Under the pieces are notes generated by a model, which made no database searches, had not been told where the DNA came from, and saw only the letters and a program-made list of their open reading frames with translations. A DNA stretch of 64,000 nt, taken from Trinickia dabaoshanensis (GTDB lineage: Bacteria > Pseudomonadota > Gammaproteobacteria > Burkholderiales > Burkholderiaceae). Position 1 is the first letter of the stretch, and every line of letters starts with the position of its first letter. Below are positions 26,246-34,819 of this stretch, one piece after another. The stretch covers positions 143,304 through 207,303 of the forward strand of contig NZ_PNYA01000011.1 of NCBI RefSeq assembly GCF_002879885.1, written 5' to 3'. Made by a program: the position numbers and the translations under genes.

Positions 26246-29067
26246 TCCGCTTGCCCCTCGGTTTGAAGTCCAAGGGACTTCAATGCTTTCTCGAATCCCT
26301 CATGCTGCTTGCCAGCAGACCACGGTGGATTATTCGCAGATTTACCAAACGTGCACTTCTCCATCCACGATTGCAGGTCGTCGTCTTCGAAATAGGCGAT
26401 CAACAACTGAATCACCGTAATAGCGATCGCGATCTCCCATCCAGACATGAACAGCACGATCCGACCAATCATCAGCAAAGCAGTACGATCAGCGATTACC
26501 GTCGCGGCTTCCACTCCGGCTTCCTCAGCCGCCCTAGTCATCGCGACTTTTACTGCATCGTCGACTGCGTTCCCGGCAGCCAGCGCCTCGGCACGCGCCA
26601 CCGCTCCTTCGATTCCCGCCCCAGCTTTCCCAAGCCAGGCAACCTTTCCTCCGCAAACGCGTTCGATCAATGGCGCGGACGACGTGAGCGCCGTTAGCAA
26701 ATTCGCGCCGGCTGTTGCTAAGCCCAGACCGGTCTTAACCGTGTAGGCCGCAACCAGGGACATCTTCCCGTCCTCCGCGTTTGATTCAATCTTCCCTGCG
26801 TCTACGATGGCACCGATAAGCGCTGCGGCCCCCCCTAAATACCCCGTCATCGCCTTGAAGTTCGCCAGCGACATTGCTGCCTCTTTGCCCATCGCCGTCA
26901 TAGCCTTGGTCGACGCGGTCAAACAAGCTGACGTAGCAGAAAACCCACTCGCTACGAGAAGCGCATAATCTTGCCCACTTTTATCGATCTTCGTGAGCGC
27001 AGCCGCAAAACAAAAGACTTCGATGATCGCAAGCACTCCGGCGATTCGGATCCCTACTGCAGCCTCCTTTCCTTCGTGCGAGATCTTCACGGCGTTCCAG
27101 TGCGCCCGCATGACCTTCCCGCGTTCATCGGAGGCGAGATCTCGCATCGACCGCACGAAGGCATCCTTCGCAGGGACACCAGTCTTGCGCAACGCATAGT
27201 ATCCCTGCTCGAATTTCGCTCGAAGGGCCGGCTCTGCGCGCACCGATTCCTTTGCGATTTTAACCGTGTCCTCTTTGCTGATGCCCACACGCAGCATCAG
27301 TGCGCCGCGGATCAAATACTCCCCGGCACAGTCGCCAATCTTGCTAATGCCGGTCCACTTGAACAACGCATTGCCTATCGTACCGACAAGCCGGTCGGTG
27401 TGGTACGCCTTAAGCGCCCGCTCGGTTGCGGAAATTGCATTCTGATGCTCGGCAGCCTCGCCAATCTTCTCCCGCAATTCGGTGAACGTCTTGAGCTTCT
27501 CCAACGCTTTGGCAACCTTCTCCGACCACTCCGCGACCTGCTCGCCAAGCGGCACTCGATACGCTGTGGCCAGCGCAAGCAGTTCTTTGAGTTCCGCCTT
27601 AGGTTCTTTCTGGTTGTAAGCAAACCCGCGCCAAACAATACTCTCCGGCTGCGTCGGGTCTGTCTGCTCGACCAGTTTCGATACCAATTCCGCGCCCTTC
27701 GCTTCGGAGGGCAATCCGGTGATGGCCTCAGCGATCACGCCGTTGAAAGCCACGCCGTCCGCGATGGCCTTCTCGCTGTAGTCGTGCAAAGTCGCGAGCA
27801 GCACAGGTGCCTTCAGCCATGCCTCAACGTCTGGGGTACGCTTTGCTTGTATCTGAGCAATGTCCGTTTGCAACTGGACGAAAAATTGCCGAAACTTCTT
27901 CAGAGTACCGCCTGCGTCCTTTAGCTTATCGCGATACTTCGGCCAGGCCTGCTCTCCAATCTTCTTCGCCTCGGCCGGACTAATCTCCCCTGCCTCTTCG
28001 ATACGCTTCTGGGACGCAGCCTCTTCCTCAGCCGTAGGCAACGGCGCCATCACGCCCTCGCCTCCATACGGATTCTGCAAAAAACCTTCCCATCCCGCTT
28101 GCATCCCCCTGCGCCACCAGCTTTTTCTCGCCACTGCGCCATTGGATACCGCCACTTCGGCTTCATCGATACATTGCATCGCATCGACCTGCACGGCGCG
28201 CTCACGTACATAAATCGACAGCATGCTGCCCGCGTCGTTGCGGAAGCCATTGAGTTCATGCGCTGCGCCGATTCCGTCCCACAGCGCCAGCAACATCGGC
28301 GGATGTGATTTCCCATGCCCGGTTTCGCCGACGGTATGCATCAGCTTCACGAGCTGCGCACTAGCCGAGTCAGGTGTCGCTTGCCGAATCGCCAGCGGAT
28401 AGATCGTCGCCACGCGCTCGAGCAACGCCTTGTTGTAAGCGCCGGTGTCCTGAGTCTGCAATCCAGCGGGCGGGTTCAGCAATTTCGGATCGAACCCGGG
28501 CATGTACTCGACCACATCGTCGATCGAAGCTTGCGTCGCTTCCACCGCATGCCCATGCGGATCTTTCGCCGATCCCACCCATTGCGCCGGATCGATCATC
28601 TGCATCCGCTGCGCTCGCAAAGCGGCATTCGTCGCGTACTGATCGAACGTCTCCTGCTGCCAAGCATGCTCGGAAAAAGCCAGCCACACTTTGCCGCATT
28701 TATCGGGTTGCTCGATGGTGATCATGTCCATCTCCACCACGATGCTCTTCTTCGCGCAGGTTGGATGGGTCTTGGGCTCGAACGGCAACGGCAATTGCTG
28801 CATCCAAAGCCGACCATCCGACGTCACTCGATAAGCTTGCCAATGGTTTTTTCCGCGAGCCGCTCTCTCGTGAAACACGAATAGCCAGCCCTCACGCAAC
28901 GTGCGCAGGCCGTATTGATGCTCGTGCAGTTGGACATCCGTCATGCCCTTGCCCGTGATACCCGCGGGCAGCTTGGCCCCCACGGTCTTTGGCAACACGG
29001 CGTAGCGTACCGGCAGGATCGGCAATCCCGTCTTCTCGCAGTTAGCGCACTTCGTCTGTTCAGTCAT
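26242..29067 (-). CDS. VasX-like T6SS toxin (MIX/VasX N-terminal region, membrane-active C-terminus)
   Basis: The product has 941 residues. The N-terminus 'KCANCEKTGLPILPVRYAVL' opens the VasX N-terminal region, and 'LRTLREGWLFVFHE' (residues 54-67) fits the hRxGhhYhh core of MIX-type T6SS effectors. The middle is charged and helical. The C-terminal third has several hydrophobic segments: about 668-690 ('AGVLAIIEVFCFAAAL'), 742-760, 772-792 and 859-891 ('IGRIVLFMSGWEIAIAITVI'). Vibrio cholerae VasX, with the same plan, disrupts inner membranes of target cells. The start at 29067 is fixed by the ATGA overlap with the chaperone gene; an upstream in-frame start at 29106 is unlikely. The protein belongs to the group named after Burkholderia thailandensis BTH_I2691, by my recognition only. 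Confidence 0.88.
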   Translation of the reverse strand: MTEQTKCANCEKTGLPILPVRYAVLPKTVGAKLPAGITGKGMTDVQLHEHQYGLRTLREGWLFVFHERAARGKNHWQAYRVTSDGRLWMQQLPLPFEPKTHPTCAKKSIVVEMDMITIEQPDKCGKVWLAFSEHAWQQETFDQYATNAALRAQRMQMIDPAQWVGSAKDPHGHAVEATQASIDDVVEYMPGFDPKLLNPPAGLQTQDTGAYNKALLERVATIYPLAIRQATPDSASAQLVKLMHTVGETGHGKSHPPMLLALWDGIGAAHELNGFRNDAGSMLSIYVRERAVQVDAMQCIDEAEVAVSNGAVARKSWWRRGMQAGWEGFLQNPYGGEGVMAPLPTAEEEAASQKRIEEAGEISPAEAKKIGEQAWPKYRDKLKDAGGTLKKFRQFFVQLQTDIAQIQAKRTPDVEAWLKAPVLLATLHDYSEKAIADGVAFNGVIAEAITGLPSEAKGAELVSKLVEQTDPTQPESIVWRGFAYNQKEPKAELKELLALATAYRVPLGEQVAEWSEKVAKALEKLKTFTELREKIGEAAEHQNAISATERALKAYHTDRLVGTIGNALFKWTGISKIGDCAGEYLIRGALMLRVGISKEDTVKIAKESVRAEPALRAKFEQGYYALRKTGVPAKDAFVRSMRDLASDERGKVMRAHWNAVKISHEGKEAAVGIRIAGVLAIIEVFCFAAALTKIDKSGQDYALLVASGFSATSACLTASTKAMTAMGKEAAMSLANFKAMTGYLGGAAALIGAIVDAGKIESNAEDGKMSLVAAYTVKTGLGLATAGANLLTALTSSAPLIERVCGGKVAWLGKAGAGIEGAVARAEALAAGNAVDDAVKVAMTRAAEEAGVEAATVIADRTALLMIGRIVLFMSGWEIAIAITVIQLLIAYFEDDDLQSWMEKCTFGKSANNPPWSAGKQHEGFEKALKSLGLQTEGQAE

Positions 29068-30056
29068 GCCCTGAGTCCATCTTTGTTGTTCTTTCCGACA
29101 TACCAAGCACCGCCGCGAATGGCCTCGATTTCATCGATCGATAGCTCGCTCATACCCGCGACATAAAACTCGTCGGGCGACACGTTCCGGAGCACCTCTT
29201 GCACGCGCGGATGCGCGTCGAAATGCGGATGCCATGACAGTGCATGGCCGATGAAAGCGAGCTTGTCGTCGCGTTCGACCAGGCCGTACTGCTCGGCGCG
29301 CGCCGCCGCCGAGACTGCGACTTCAACGGTTTCAGGCTCCGGCTGATGGCCTATGGCAGCGATATGCAAAGCGAGCGCGCGATTGACCAATCCATGACGG
29401 CGAATGGCGCTCCACTGCTGAGGCTTGAACGAAAGATCGTCGAGCATCTTCGGATACAAGCCGGCGTAGGCCGCGAGCCGCGCCCCAGCGTCGAACGCGT
29501 GCCACGTCTTCACAGGCCCGAGCAGCGTCTCCTTTTGCATGAGCGTCAGCACCGGCCAAAGCAGCGCGAGCGCCCGCGAATCTTGAAAGCGTAGCGCACA
29601 GGTCTTGCCCCGATCGTCGATTTGCAGCACTTGCCGAGAAAGGTGCGTGGCCACCTCATCGGCCGATACCGGCGCCGGCGTCGCCAGCCAGCCGCCGATA
29701 CGCTGCCCCGGCACGCGTGCAATCACGTCGGGACGACGATCCGCTAGTGCGACGCGCACGCTCTCGGCCAACCATGCGCCGAACTGCGGCAGCCGGGGAT
29801 TCAACGTCAATAGATAGGGGCGCTCGGATTCGGGAAACGCCTCATGCGCGGTCGGTACAACGGTTCGAGGCAAGTCGTCGAGGTTGTGCTTGCCCTTTGG
29901 CTCCGGCAAATCGCTCGGTTGCGGATCGACGATCAACAAGCATTGCATCTCGCGATTGCGTTGGAAATAGTTCTGCAGCGCAATCACGGCTGCCTCGATC
30001 GCGCCCGGCCCGGTGCGATCCGTAGCCGCATGGGCGTTTGAATTCGGTTCAGCCAT
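29064..30056 (-). CDS. DUF4123 domain T6SS effector chaperone/adaptor
   Basis: The 330-residue cytosolic protein has a DUF4123 domain. Such proteins (Tap/TEC, VasW) load a specific effector onto its VgrG. Typical features are the opening 'LQNYFQRNREMQCLLIVDPQ', 'ERPYLLTLNPRLPQFGAWLA', and 'ALRFQDSRALALLWPVLTLM' in the centre. It starts one nucleotide after the vgrG stop (TGA-C-ATG) and ends in an ATGA overlap with the toxin gene. That is the canonical vgrG-chaperone-effector order. The frame is open upstream to 30152 inside vgrG, but the 30056 ATG fits the gene spacing. Confidence 0.93.
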   Translation of the reverse strand: MAEPNSNAHAATDRTGPGAIEAAVIALQNYFQRNREMQCLLIVDPQPSDLPEPKGKHNLDDLPRTVVPTAHEAFPESERPYLLTLNPRLPQFGAWLAESVRVALADRRPDVIARVPGQRIGGWLATPAPVSADEVATHLSRQVLQIDDRGKTCALRFQDSRALALLWPVLTLMQKETLLGPVKTWHAFDAGARLAAYAGLYPKMLDDLSFKPQQWSAIRRHGLVNRALALHIAAIGHQPEPETVEVAVSAAARAEQYGLVERDDKLAFIGHALSWHPHFDAHPRVQEVLRNVSPDEFYVAGMSELSIDEIEAIRGGAWYVGKNNKDGLRA

Positions 30057-30057
30057 G

Positions 30058-32574
30058 TCAGTCGAGCTCCACCATCGAGGCACTATCGGCCGCAGCGCCG
30101 GCCCTGCGCCACGAGCACCCGTTCGCGACGCTCGAAACCGTTGCCGGCACACGCATCGACGACGCGCCAGGCTTGTCCCAACTCGCGCATTTTTCGAGAA
30201 TCTGGCCGTTCGTTCCGTTTTCGATCATGTCGCTGGCAATTCGAATGTACGAGCCTCCAGCGCCTATCCATATTTCCTTGTCGGCAGACAGCACGATCCG
30301 GCCGTTAGCGCTCTTGATCGTCAGGTCCTTCAGCGCCGAGAGCGCCATTTCATCGCTCTGCGCCTGGATCTCCACCTTGCCCTTCGCGGCGAACAGCTTC
30401 ATCCCCGCGTTCTGCACGAACAGGCTGATTTTTTCCATCGCACTAACGAGAAGCGACTTGCCCGTCGCAATGTGCGTGTTCTGGCCGCTCACGACGTTGA
30501 CGTGCTGATTCGCCGTTGCTTGCAGCGAGTCCTGTGTGGACAGCCCCATGCCCGCGGGACTGGCGAGCAGCATCACAGGCATGCTGAAGCCGTTGGCCGT
30601 GCCCGTTCCTCCGCCAGCCGTTCGGCCGCTAGCCGCGCTGCCCGAGCTGTTGTGCCGCGTTGCCTGCGCGAAGCGATCCAACGATTTCAATCCATCGTCG
30701 AGCCCTTCCGCCTGATTGGACGCGCTTGCCTTCGATGCAATGTCGGCTACTTGCTTGGCGCCGGCAAGCTGTTCGGCCGCCGCGGTGACGTCGAGAGGCT
30801 GAGCAGTCGTCGTCGGATGTGTCGAGACGAGCAGGCCCTGACCCGCGCGTAACGCCCCGTAGGCATCGGATTTCAAGTCGAAGCCGCTGCCCAAAAATAC
30901 GCCCCGGGTATTGTTTTCATGCTGAATGAGATACCCGAGATGCAGATGCGACTGGTAGCTGCTCGAGTACAGATGGACGCGGTTCTGCCCCGTCGAGTCG
31001 TCGAGAACGAGTTGGTTGAACCCGGTCCCTCCGTACTCTTTGGAGCGCAGCCCGGACAGCAGCCCGTTCGTATGCCAAACAGGCTCCGTCGCCCCGCCGA
31101 ACACACGCGAAACGATCACTGGGCGATCGCAGTCGCCACCGACGAAATCGATCAGAACTTCATCCCCGCCCCGCAAGGGGTGAACCGCGCCGCGCTGGCT
31201 GCCGGCGTCCGCACATGCCGTGCGCACCCAACACGAGGCCGTTGCATCCCGATACCACGGATAGCGAATCTTTACGCGGTTGAGGCGGTCGGTTTGGACT
31301 TCTTCGCCTCCCGGCGCCACAACGATCGCGTTCATTAGCGACATTTGCGGCTTGTGGTGTTCGCGGGGCAACCGAAAAGGAACGTTGAGCCGCTGGGACT
31401 CCACACGCACTTGAAAGAAGCCCTCGCTCCCGTCGCCATACTTGACGAGCCCACCGGCGCTGCTCGCGACGTGCGCAGCGATCTCGCCGCGCAGGCTGTC
31501 CTCGATGGGCGGATAGGCGTCGAGGCCCGGCACATTATTGCGAATGGCCCAATTCACACCGAGTATCACGAACTGATCGTTCCCGGACGACGAGCCCCCG
31601 CGGTCGAGCGTAAAGCCGAATCCGGGCATTGCCGCGCGCAACCCGCCCACCGCATCGAAACGCTGGATTTGCGACTCCCACGCCTCGACACGCGTACGAG
31701 CCTGGCGCTCGCCGTCGTCGCGCTCCCCCCAGGTGTAAGCGCCCGTGTAGTCGTAGACTTCGCCATCGACCGGCATCGAGTCCGGTGCAGTTGTCACAGC
31801 CTGCGTGCGCTTCTCTAGGTCCGGCCGCTTGTAGTCGAACGTACTCGTGGTCAACAGCGCACTTTGCAGTTGCAACCGCTCACGCCAAGACGTGAAACCA
31901 TCGAACTCGGCGCTCGCGCCCGCACGACCCAGCTTTACGGTCTTTTGCGCGAGTATCGGCGCCAGAGAGATGTCGTCCGTGATGACGAACGTGTGCGAGC
32001 GACCGTTCTTCGCAAATTCGAAACGCCCAAACACGCCTGCTTCTTCCATGCTGCGATAGACGAAGTTCAGATCGAACTCGCTCTGCATGCGATAGGAATA
32101 CTCCGGCATCGGCTGATGCAAGTCGAACCGGAAGGCATTCCCCATTAGCTGACTATGCTCGCCGAATACATCGCGGAGAATCTGTTCGCCCGATGTCTCC
32201 AGCCAGTCGCGCTGGTCACGACGCAATCGCAAGAAGTAGAGCCAAGAGGAAAATCGGAGCTGGTAGAAGATGCACGATCCGTCGGCGCCAAGCTCGGCAA
32301 AGTCGTGCACGTACCCGTGAATCGGAATATACGAGCCGTCGGTCTGCCGGATCCGGAGGGTGATTGAATTGCCGAGCAGCTTACGCGCATCGATCGGTTC
32401 CGCAGCGCTCGACGCGACCGCTTCGACAACGAATTCATAGTCGCGGCCCAGTTGCGCGGAACCCTTCACCCACAGCGGTACGAGTCGATCCTCCCCGGCT
32501 GGCGTCTCGAGCGTGACGAGACGCTGAAATTGGGCATAGCCACTCTGAAAAATCCGGCCGAGGTTTTCTGGCAT
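30058..32574 (-). CDS. vgrG: T6SS spike protein VgrG with DUF2345 extension
   Basis: The 838-residue protein forms the trimeric needle that carries effectors through the T6SS sheath. The N-terminal gp27-like part includes 'YFLRLRRDQRDWLETSGEQI' and 'LHQPMPEYSYRMQSEFDLNF'. The gp5-like OB region has 'GGEEVQTDRLNRVKIRYPWY' and 'GDEVLIDFVGGDCDRPVIVS'. 'NQLVLDDSTGQNRVHLYSSS' leads into the needle. A DUF2345 region follows ('EIQAQSDEMALSALKDLTIK', 'IVLSADKEIWIGAGGSYIRI'). The last ~40 residues are a short Ser/Ala extension that may contact the cargo. No catalytic domain is fused. It is first of the leftward module, and no tss structural genes are nearby. Confidence 0.96.
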   Translation of the reverse strand: MPENLGRIFQSGYAQFQRLVTLETPAGEDRLVPLWVKGSAQLGRDYEFVVEAVASSAAEPIDARKLLGNSITLRIRQTDGSYIPIHGYVHDFAELGADGSCIFYQLRFSSWLYFLRLRRDQRDWLETSGEQILRDVFGEHSQLMGNAFRFDLHQPMPEYSYRMQSEFDLNFVYRSMEEAGVFGRFEFAKNGRSHTFVITDDISLAPILAQKTVKLGRAGASAEFDGFTSWRERLQLQSALLTTSTFDYKRPDLEKRTQAVTTAPDSMPVDGEVYDYTGAYTWGERDDGERQARTRVEAWESQIQRFDAVGGLRAAMPGFGFTLDRGGSSSGNDQFVILGVNWAIRNNVPGLDAYPPIEDSLRGEIAAHVASSAGGLVKYGDGSEGFFQVRVESQRLNVPFRLPREHHKPQMSLMNAIVVAPGGEEVQTDRLNRVKIRYPWYRDATASCWVRTACADAGSQRGAVHPLRGGDEVLIDFVGGDCDRPVIVSRVFGGATEPVWHTNGLLSGLRSKEYGGTGFNQLVLDDSTGQNRVHLYSSSYQSHLHLGYLIQHENNTRGVFLGSGFDLKSDAYGALRAGQGLLVSTHPTTTAQPLDVTAAAEQLAGAKQVADIASKASASNQAEGLDDGLKSLDRFAQATRHNSSGSAASGRTAGGGTGTANGFSMPVMLLASPAGMGLSTQDSLQATANQHVNVVSGQNTHIATGKSLLVSAMEKISLFVQNAGMKLFAAKGKVEIQAQSDEMALSALKDLTIKSANGRIVLSADKEIWIGAGGSYIRIASDMIENGTNGQILEKCASWDKPGASSMRVPATVSSVANGCSWRRAGAAADSASMVELD

Positions 32575-32694
32575 CGTGCGACTCTTCTCAGGTTCGTTCT
32601 TAAAATCGTGAATTCCAACGACTGCTTGTGAAACCGGACCGATGCGACATTGCGGTTAACGGTGCGCAGCCTATGGGCAGCGGAGGATAAGCCG

Positions 32695-32877
32695 ATGACA
32701 AAAGTTTTCAATTTGCTCGACGTTGGCGCAAGTTCGCAGGCCATACGCGACCGACAACGATTCCCCCGCCGATTACTCGGCACGGCACGCAGCACCAGGC
32801 CGACCAGCCCAGACGCGTTGATTCAAGCCATGAAAAGCTCACCAAAACGGTTGCCGCACGTTATCAGCCGAACTTAA
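32695..32877 (+). CDS. Possible small protein, doubtful
   Basis: This is a 60-codon frame starting ATG at 32695, with GGAGG ending 9 nt upstream. It runs against the vgrG module. The product is basic (theoretical), lacks a signal or membrane segment, and resembles nothing I know. It may be a chance frame in the control region or a decayed gene remnant. The ribosome site is the only positive evidence. Confidence 0.2.
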   Translation: MTKVFNLLDVGASSQAIRDRQRFPRRLLGTARSTRPTSPDALIQAMKSSPKRLPHVISRT

Positions 32878-33028
32878 CAATGTCAATTCGACCGAGACGG
32901 CATTAATTACCGTAGGCAATTTGAAGGAATGGGAATAAATTCCGGCCACATATTCGACGCGAAAAGAAAAGCCGGCTTTGCTTTCAGTTCGTGAACATGG
33001 ATTGGAACCAATGCGTTTCGAACTAGGC

Positions 33029-33039
33029 GGGGGGGGGGG
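33029..33039 (+). repeat. Homopolymer G11 tract
   Basis: Eleven consecutive G are followed directly by CCCGG. The tract lies ~455 nt upstream of the vgrG start and 58 nt beyond the 3' end of the thioesterase gene. Such tracts slip during replication, and it is the only one of this length in the window. Confidence 0.95.
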
Positions 33040-33096
33040 CCCGGACGGCCCCGATCAATAAGGATGGCGAAGCCGAAGCACGCCATCGCATCGGTA

Positions 33097-33600
33097 TCAG
33101 ATACTGCCGTTCGCCATCTCTTCCGGCTTCAATTCGACGATTGCATCCAGCGCGGTTTTAACGTCCATCGCGTACTTCGCGACACGCTTTTGTTCGTCCG
33201 TGCGCGGCTCGAACGGGGGCACGGGAATCGGCGTCCCATTCTCGTCGACGGCGACGAACACGACGAGGCAATCGGTCGTCAAACGCAATTGCCCACTCTT
33301 GGGGTCGCCGGCATGCACAGTCACGTGGATATGCATGCTCGTGCGCCCCGTCGCGACGACGCGTGCCCGCAGTTCCACCAGATTGCCGACGAGAATCGGC
33401 CGGCGGAAGCGAATGTTGCCGACGCTGACCGTCACGCAATAGCGTCCCGACCAGACGGCCGCGCAAGCGTACGCCGTTTCGTCGATCCATTTCATCAGTG
33501 CACCGCCGTGGACCTTGCCGCCGAAGTTGACGGAAGTCGGCTCGGCAAGGAAACGAAACGTCGTTTCCGAACGGTCCAAGGGGGTGGAGGGCGTGCTCAT
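33097..33600 (-). CDS. Acyl-CoA thioesterase, hotdog fold (YciA/BACH type)
   Basis: The 167-residue enzyme hydrolyses acyl-CoA to free acid and CoA. The hotdog core shows 'NFGGKVHGGALMKWIDETAY' (conserved HGG..W/L.D segment) and 'VSVGNIRFRRPILVGNLVEL'. The C-terminus 'EPRTDEQKRVAKYAMDVKTA' is typical of this group. The start at 33600 has GGAGCC about 9 nt upstream. The frame continues to 33687 without support. A TATAAT on the minus strand at 33649-33644 may be its -10 box. Chain-length preference is unknown. Confidence 0.93.
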   Translation of the reverse strand: MSTPSTPLDRSETTFRFLAEPTSVNFGGKVHGGALMKWIDETAYACAAVWSGRYCVTVSVGNIRFRRPILVGNLVELRARVVATGRTSMHIHVTVHAGDPKSGQLRLTTDCLVVFVAVDENGTPIPVPPFEPRTDEQKRVAKYAMDVKTALDAIVELKPEEMANGSI

Positions 33601-33733
33601 CGTGGCTCCGGTGATGCGCGTTCGCGCAGCTAGAAAGGAGCCGATTATAAAGGCGCAATATTCACCCCGCGCGCGCCGATGGCGCATTCGCGGCGCTGAG
33701 CGGCACTGAAAGCACCGAGGCCGGTAAGCGGCA

Positions 33734-34762
33734 CTAAGCGGCGGAAAGCGGCGCGAAGCGCTCCCGATAGCTGAGCGGCGGTACGCCGAACCGTCTAACG
33801 AATGCCCGCCGCAAATTTTGCTCGGTGCCGAAACCGCAGTCGAGCGCGATTCGTTTCATCGGCCGGCGCGATTGCGCGAGCGAACTGGCGGCCGCTTCGA
33901 GCCGTAGTGCCTCCACGGTCTTGGCGGGCGTGCGCCCCACCGCAAGCGCATAGCGCCGCGCGAACGTACGCGGGGACATGCGAACATGTTCGGCCAGCCG
34001 TTCGACGGATAAGTCGTCGCGCAGATTCGCCGCCATCCACGCATGGAGTGCGTCGAATTCCCCCGTCGGACACTGCTGCGCGTCGAGTGTCGCGCTGAAT
34101 TGCGACTGTCCGCCCGGGCGCTTCATGAATACGACGAGCCGCCGCGCCGCCTGTATCGCAAGCGCATGGCCGAAGTCTTCCTCGATCAGCGCGAGCGCGA
34201 GATCGATGCCGGCGGTCACGCCCGCGGAGGTCCATATGGCGCGTCCGTCGCGCACGTCGCGAATGAAAATCGGATCGGCATCCACACGCACGGAGGGAAA
34301 GCGGCGCGCGAGTTCGTCGGCGCTACGCCAATGGGTCGTCGCCCGGCGGCCCGCCAGCAAGCCCGCGGCGGCCAAATAAAACGCGCCGACGCAAACCGAA
34401 CAGACGCGACGAATGCGCGGCGCCATCCGCTCGAGCCATTCGATCAGTTGCGCATCCAGCACCATTTGATCGGCGACGAACGTCCCCGCGACGATCACCG
34501 TATCGATCGGTTCGTTTTCCAACGCATCGAGCCGCTCGACGACGACAGGCAAGCCCACGTGCGTCTCCAAAACACCGCCTTCAATCGACGCGACGCGCGT
34601 TCGGTAGGCCACACGTTCGTCGCCCACGCTTTTACGCGCTTGACGCATTTCGAGCTCGGCACGCCAAAACGCTTCCAACGGCCCGCAGGCGTCGAGCAAT
34701 ACCAAATGTGGCGCCACCGCGAACACGATTTGACGGACGGGAGACGTTGCCGGCGAATTCAT
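33734..34762 (-). CDS. GlxA family transcriptional regulator (DJ-1/PfpI + AraC HTH)
   Basis: The 342-residue protein has two parts. An N-terminal DJ-1/PfpI amidase-like domain (about 1-190) contains 'VSVCVGAFYLAAAGLLAGRR'-type sequence ('CSVCVGAFYLAAAGLLAG') with the nucleophile-elbow Cys. A C-terminal AraC double HTH (about 235-335) contains 'LAEHVRMSPRTFARRYALAV' and 'IALDCGFGTEQNLRRAFVRR'. It lies 57 nt after the MFS gene in the same direction, so the two are probably one unit. Members of this family often control the neighbouring transporter, here perhaps through the inverted repeat at 36136-36172. The ligand is unknown. Confidence 0.92.
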   Translation of the reverse strand: MNSPATSPVRQIVFAVAPHLVLLDACGPLEAFWRAELEMRQARKSVGDERVAYRTRVASIEGGVLETHVGLPVVVERLDALENEPIDTVIVAGTFVADQMVLDAQLIEWLERMAPRIRRVCSVCVGAFYLAAAGLLAGRRATTHWRSADELARRFPSVRVDADPIFIRDVRDGRAIWTSAGVTAGIDLALALIEEDFGHALAIQAARRLVVFMKRPGGQSQFSATLDAQQCPTGEFDALHAWMAANLRDDLSVERLAEHVRMSPRTFARRYALAVGRTPAKTVEALRLEAAASSLAQSRRPMKRIALDCGFGTEQNLRRAFVRRFGVPPLSYRERFAPLSAA

Positions 34763-34819
34763 TAGGATTCCTTACTTGATACTCGATACTCGGGACTCGA
34801 TCCCGACACATAGCGCGCT

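Larger units (their letters stand above)
32575..33096. other. Intergenic region upstream of vgrG, A+T-richer than its surroundings
   Basis: The 522 bases hold the presumed control region of the vgrG module. On the minus strand a TTGACA lies at 32886-32881, with a poor -10 about 17 nt on (near 32863), roughly 290 nt before the vgrG start. No convincing sigma-54 (GG-N10-GC) site was found. A run of eleven G is at 33029-33039. A 60-codon frame with a ribosome site (32695-32877, plus strand) is listed separately. Confidence 0.5.

Noticed and set aside
33064..33633. Plus-strand frame with AAGG before an ATG over the thioesterase gene
   Set aside because: It lies wholly opposite the hotdog thioesterase, whose conserved motifs are intact; the putative product resembles nothing.
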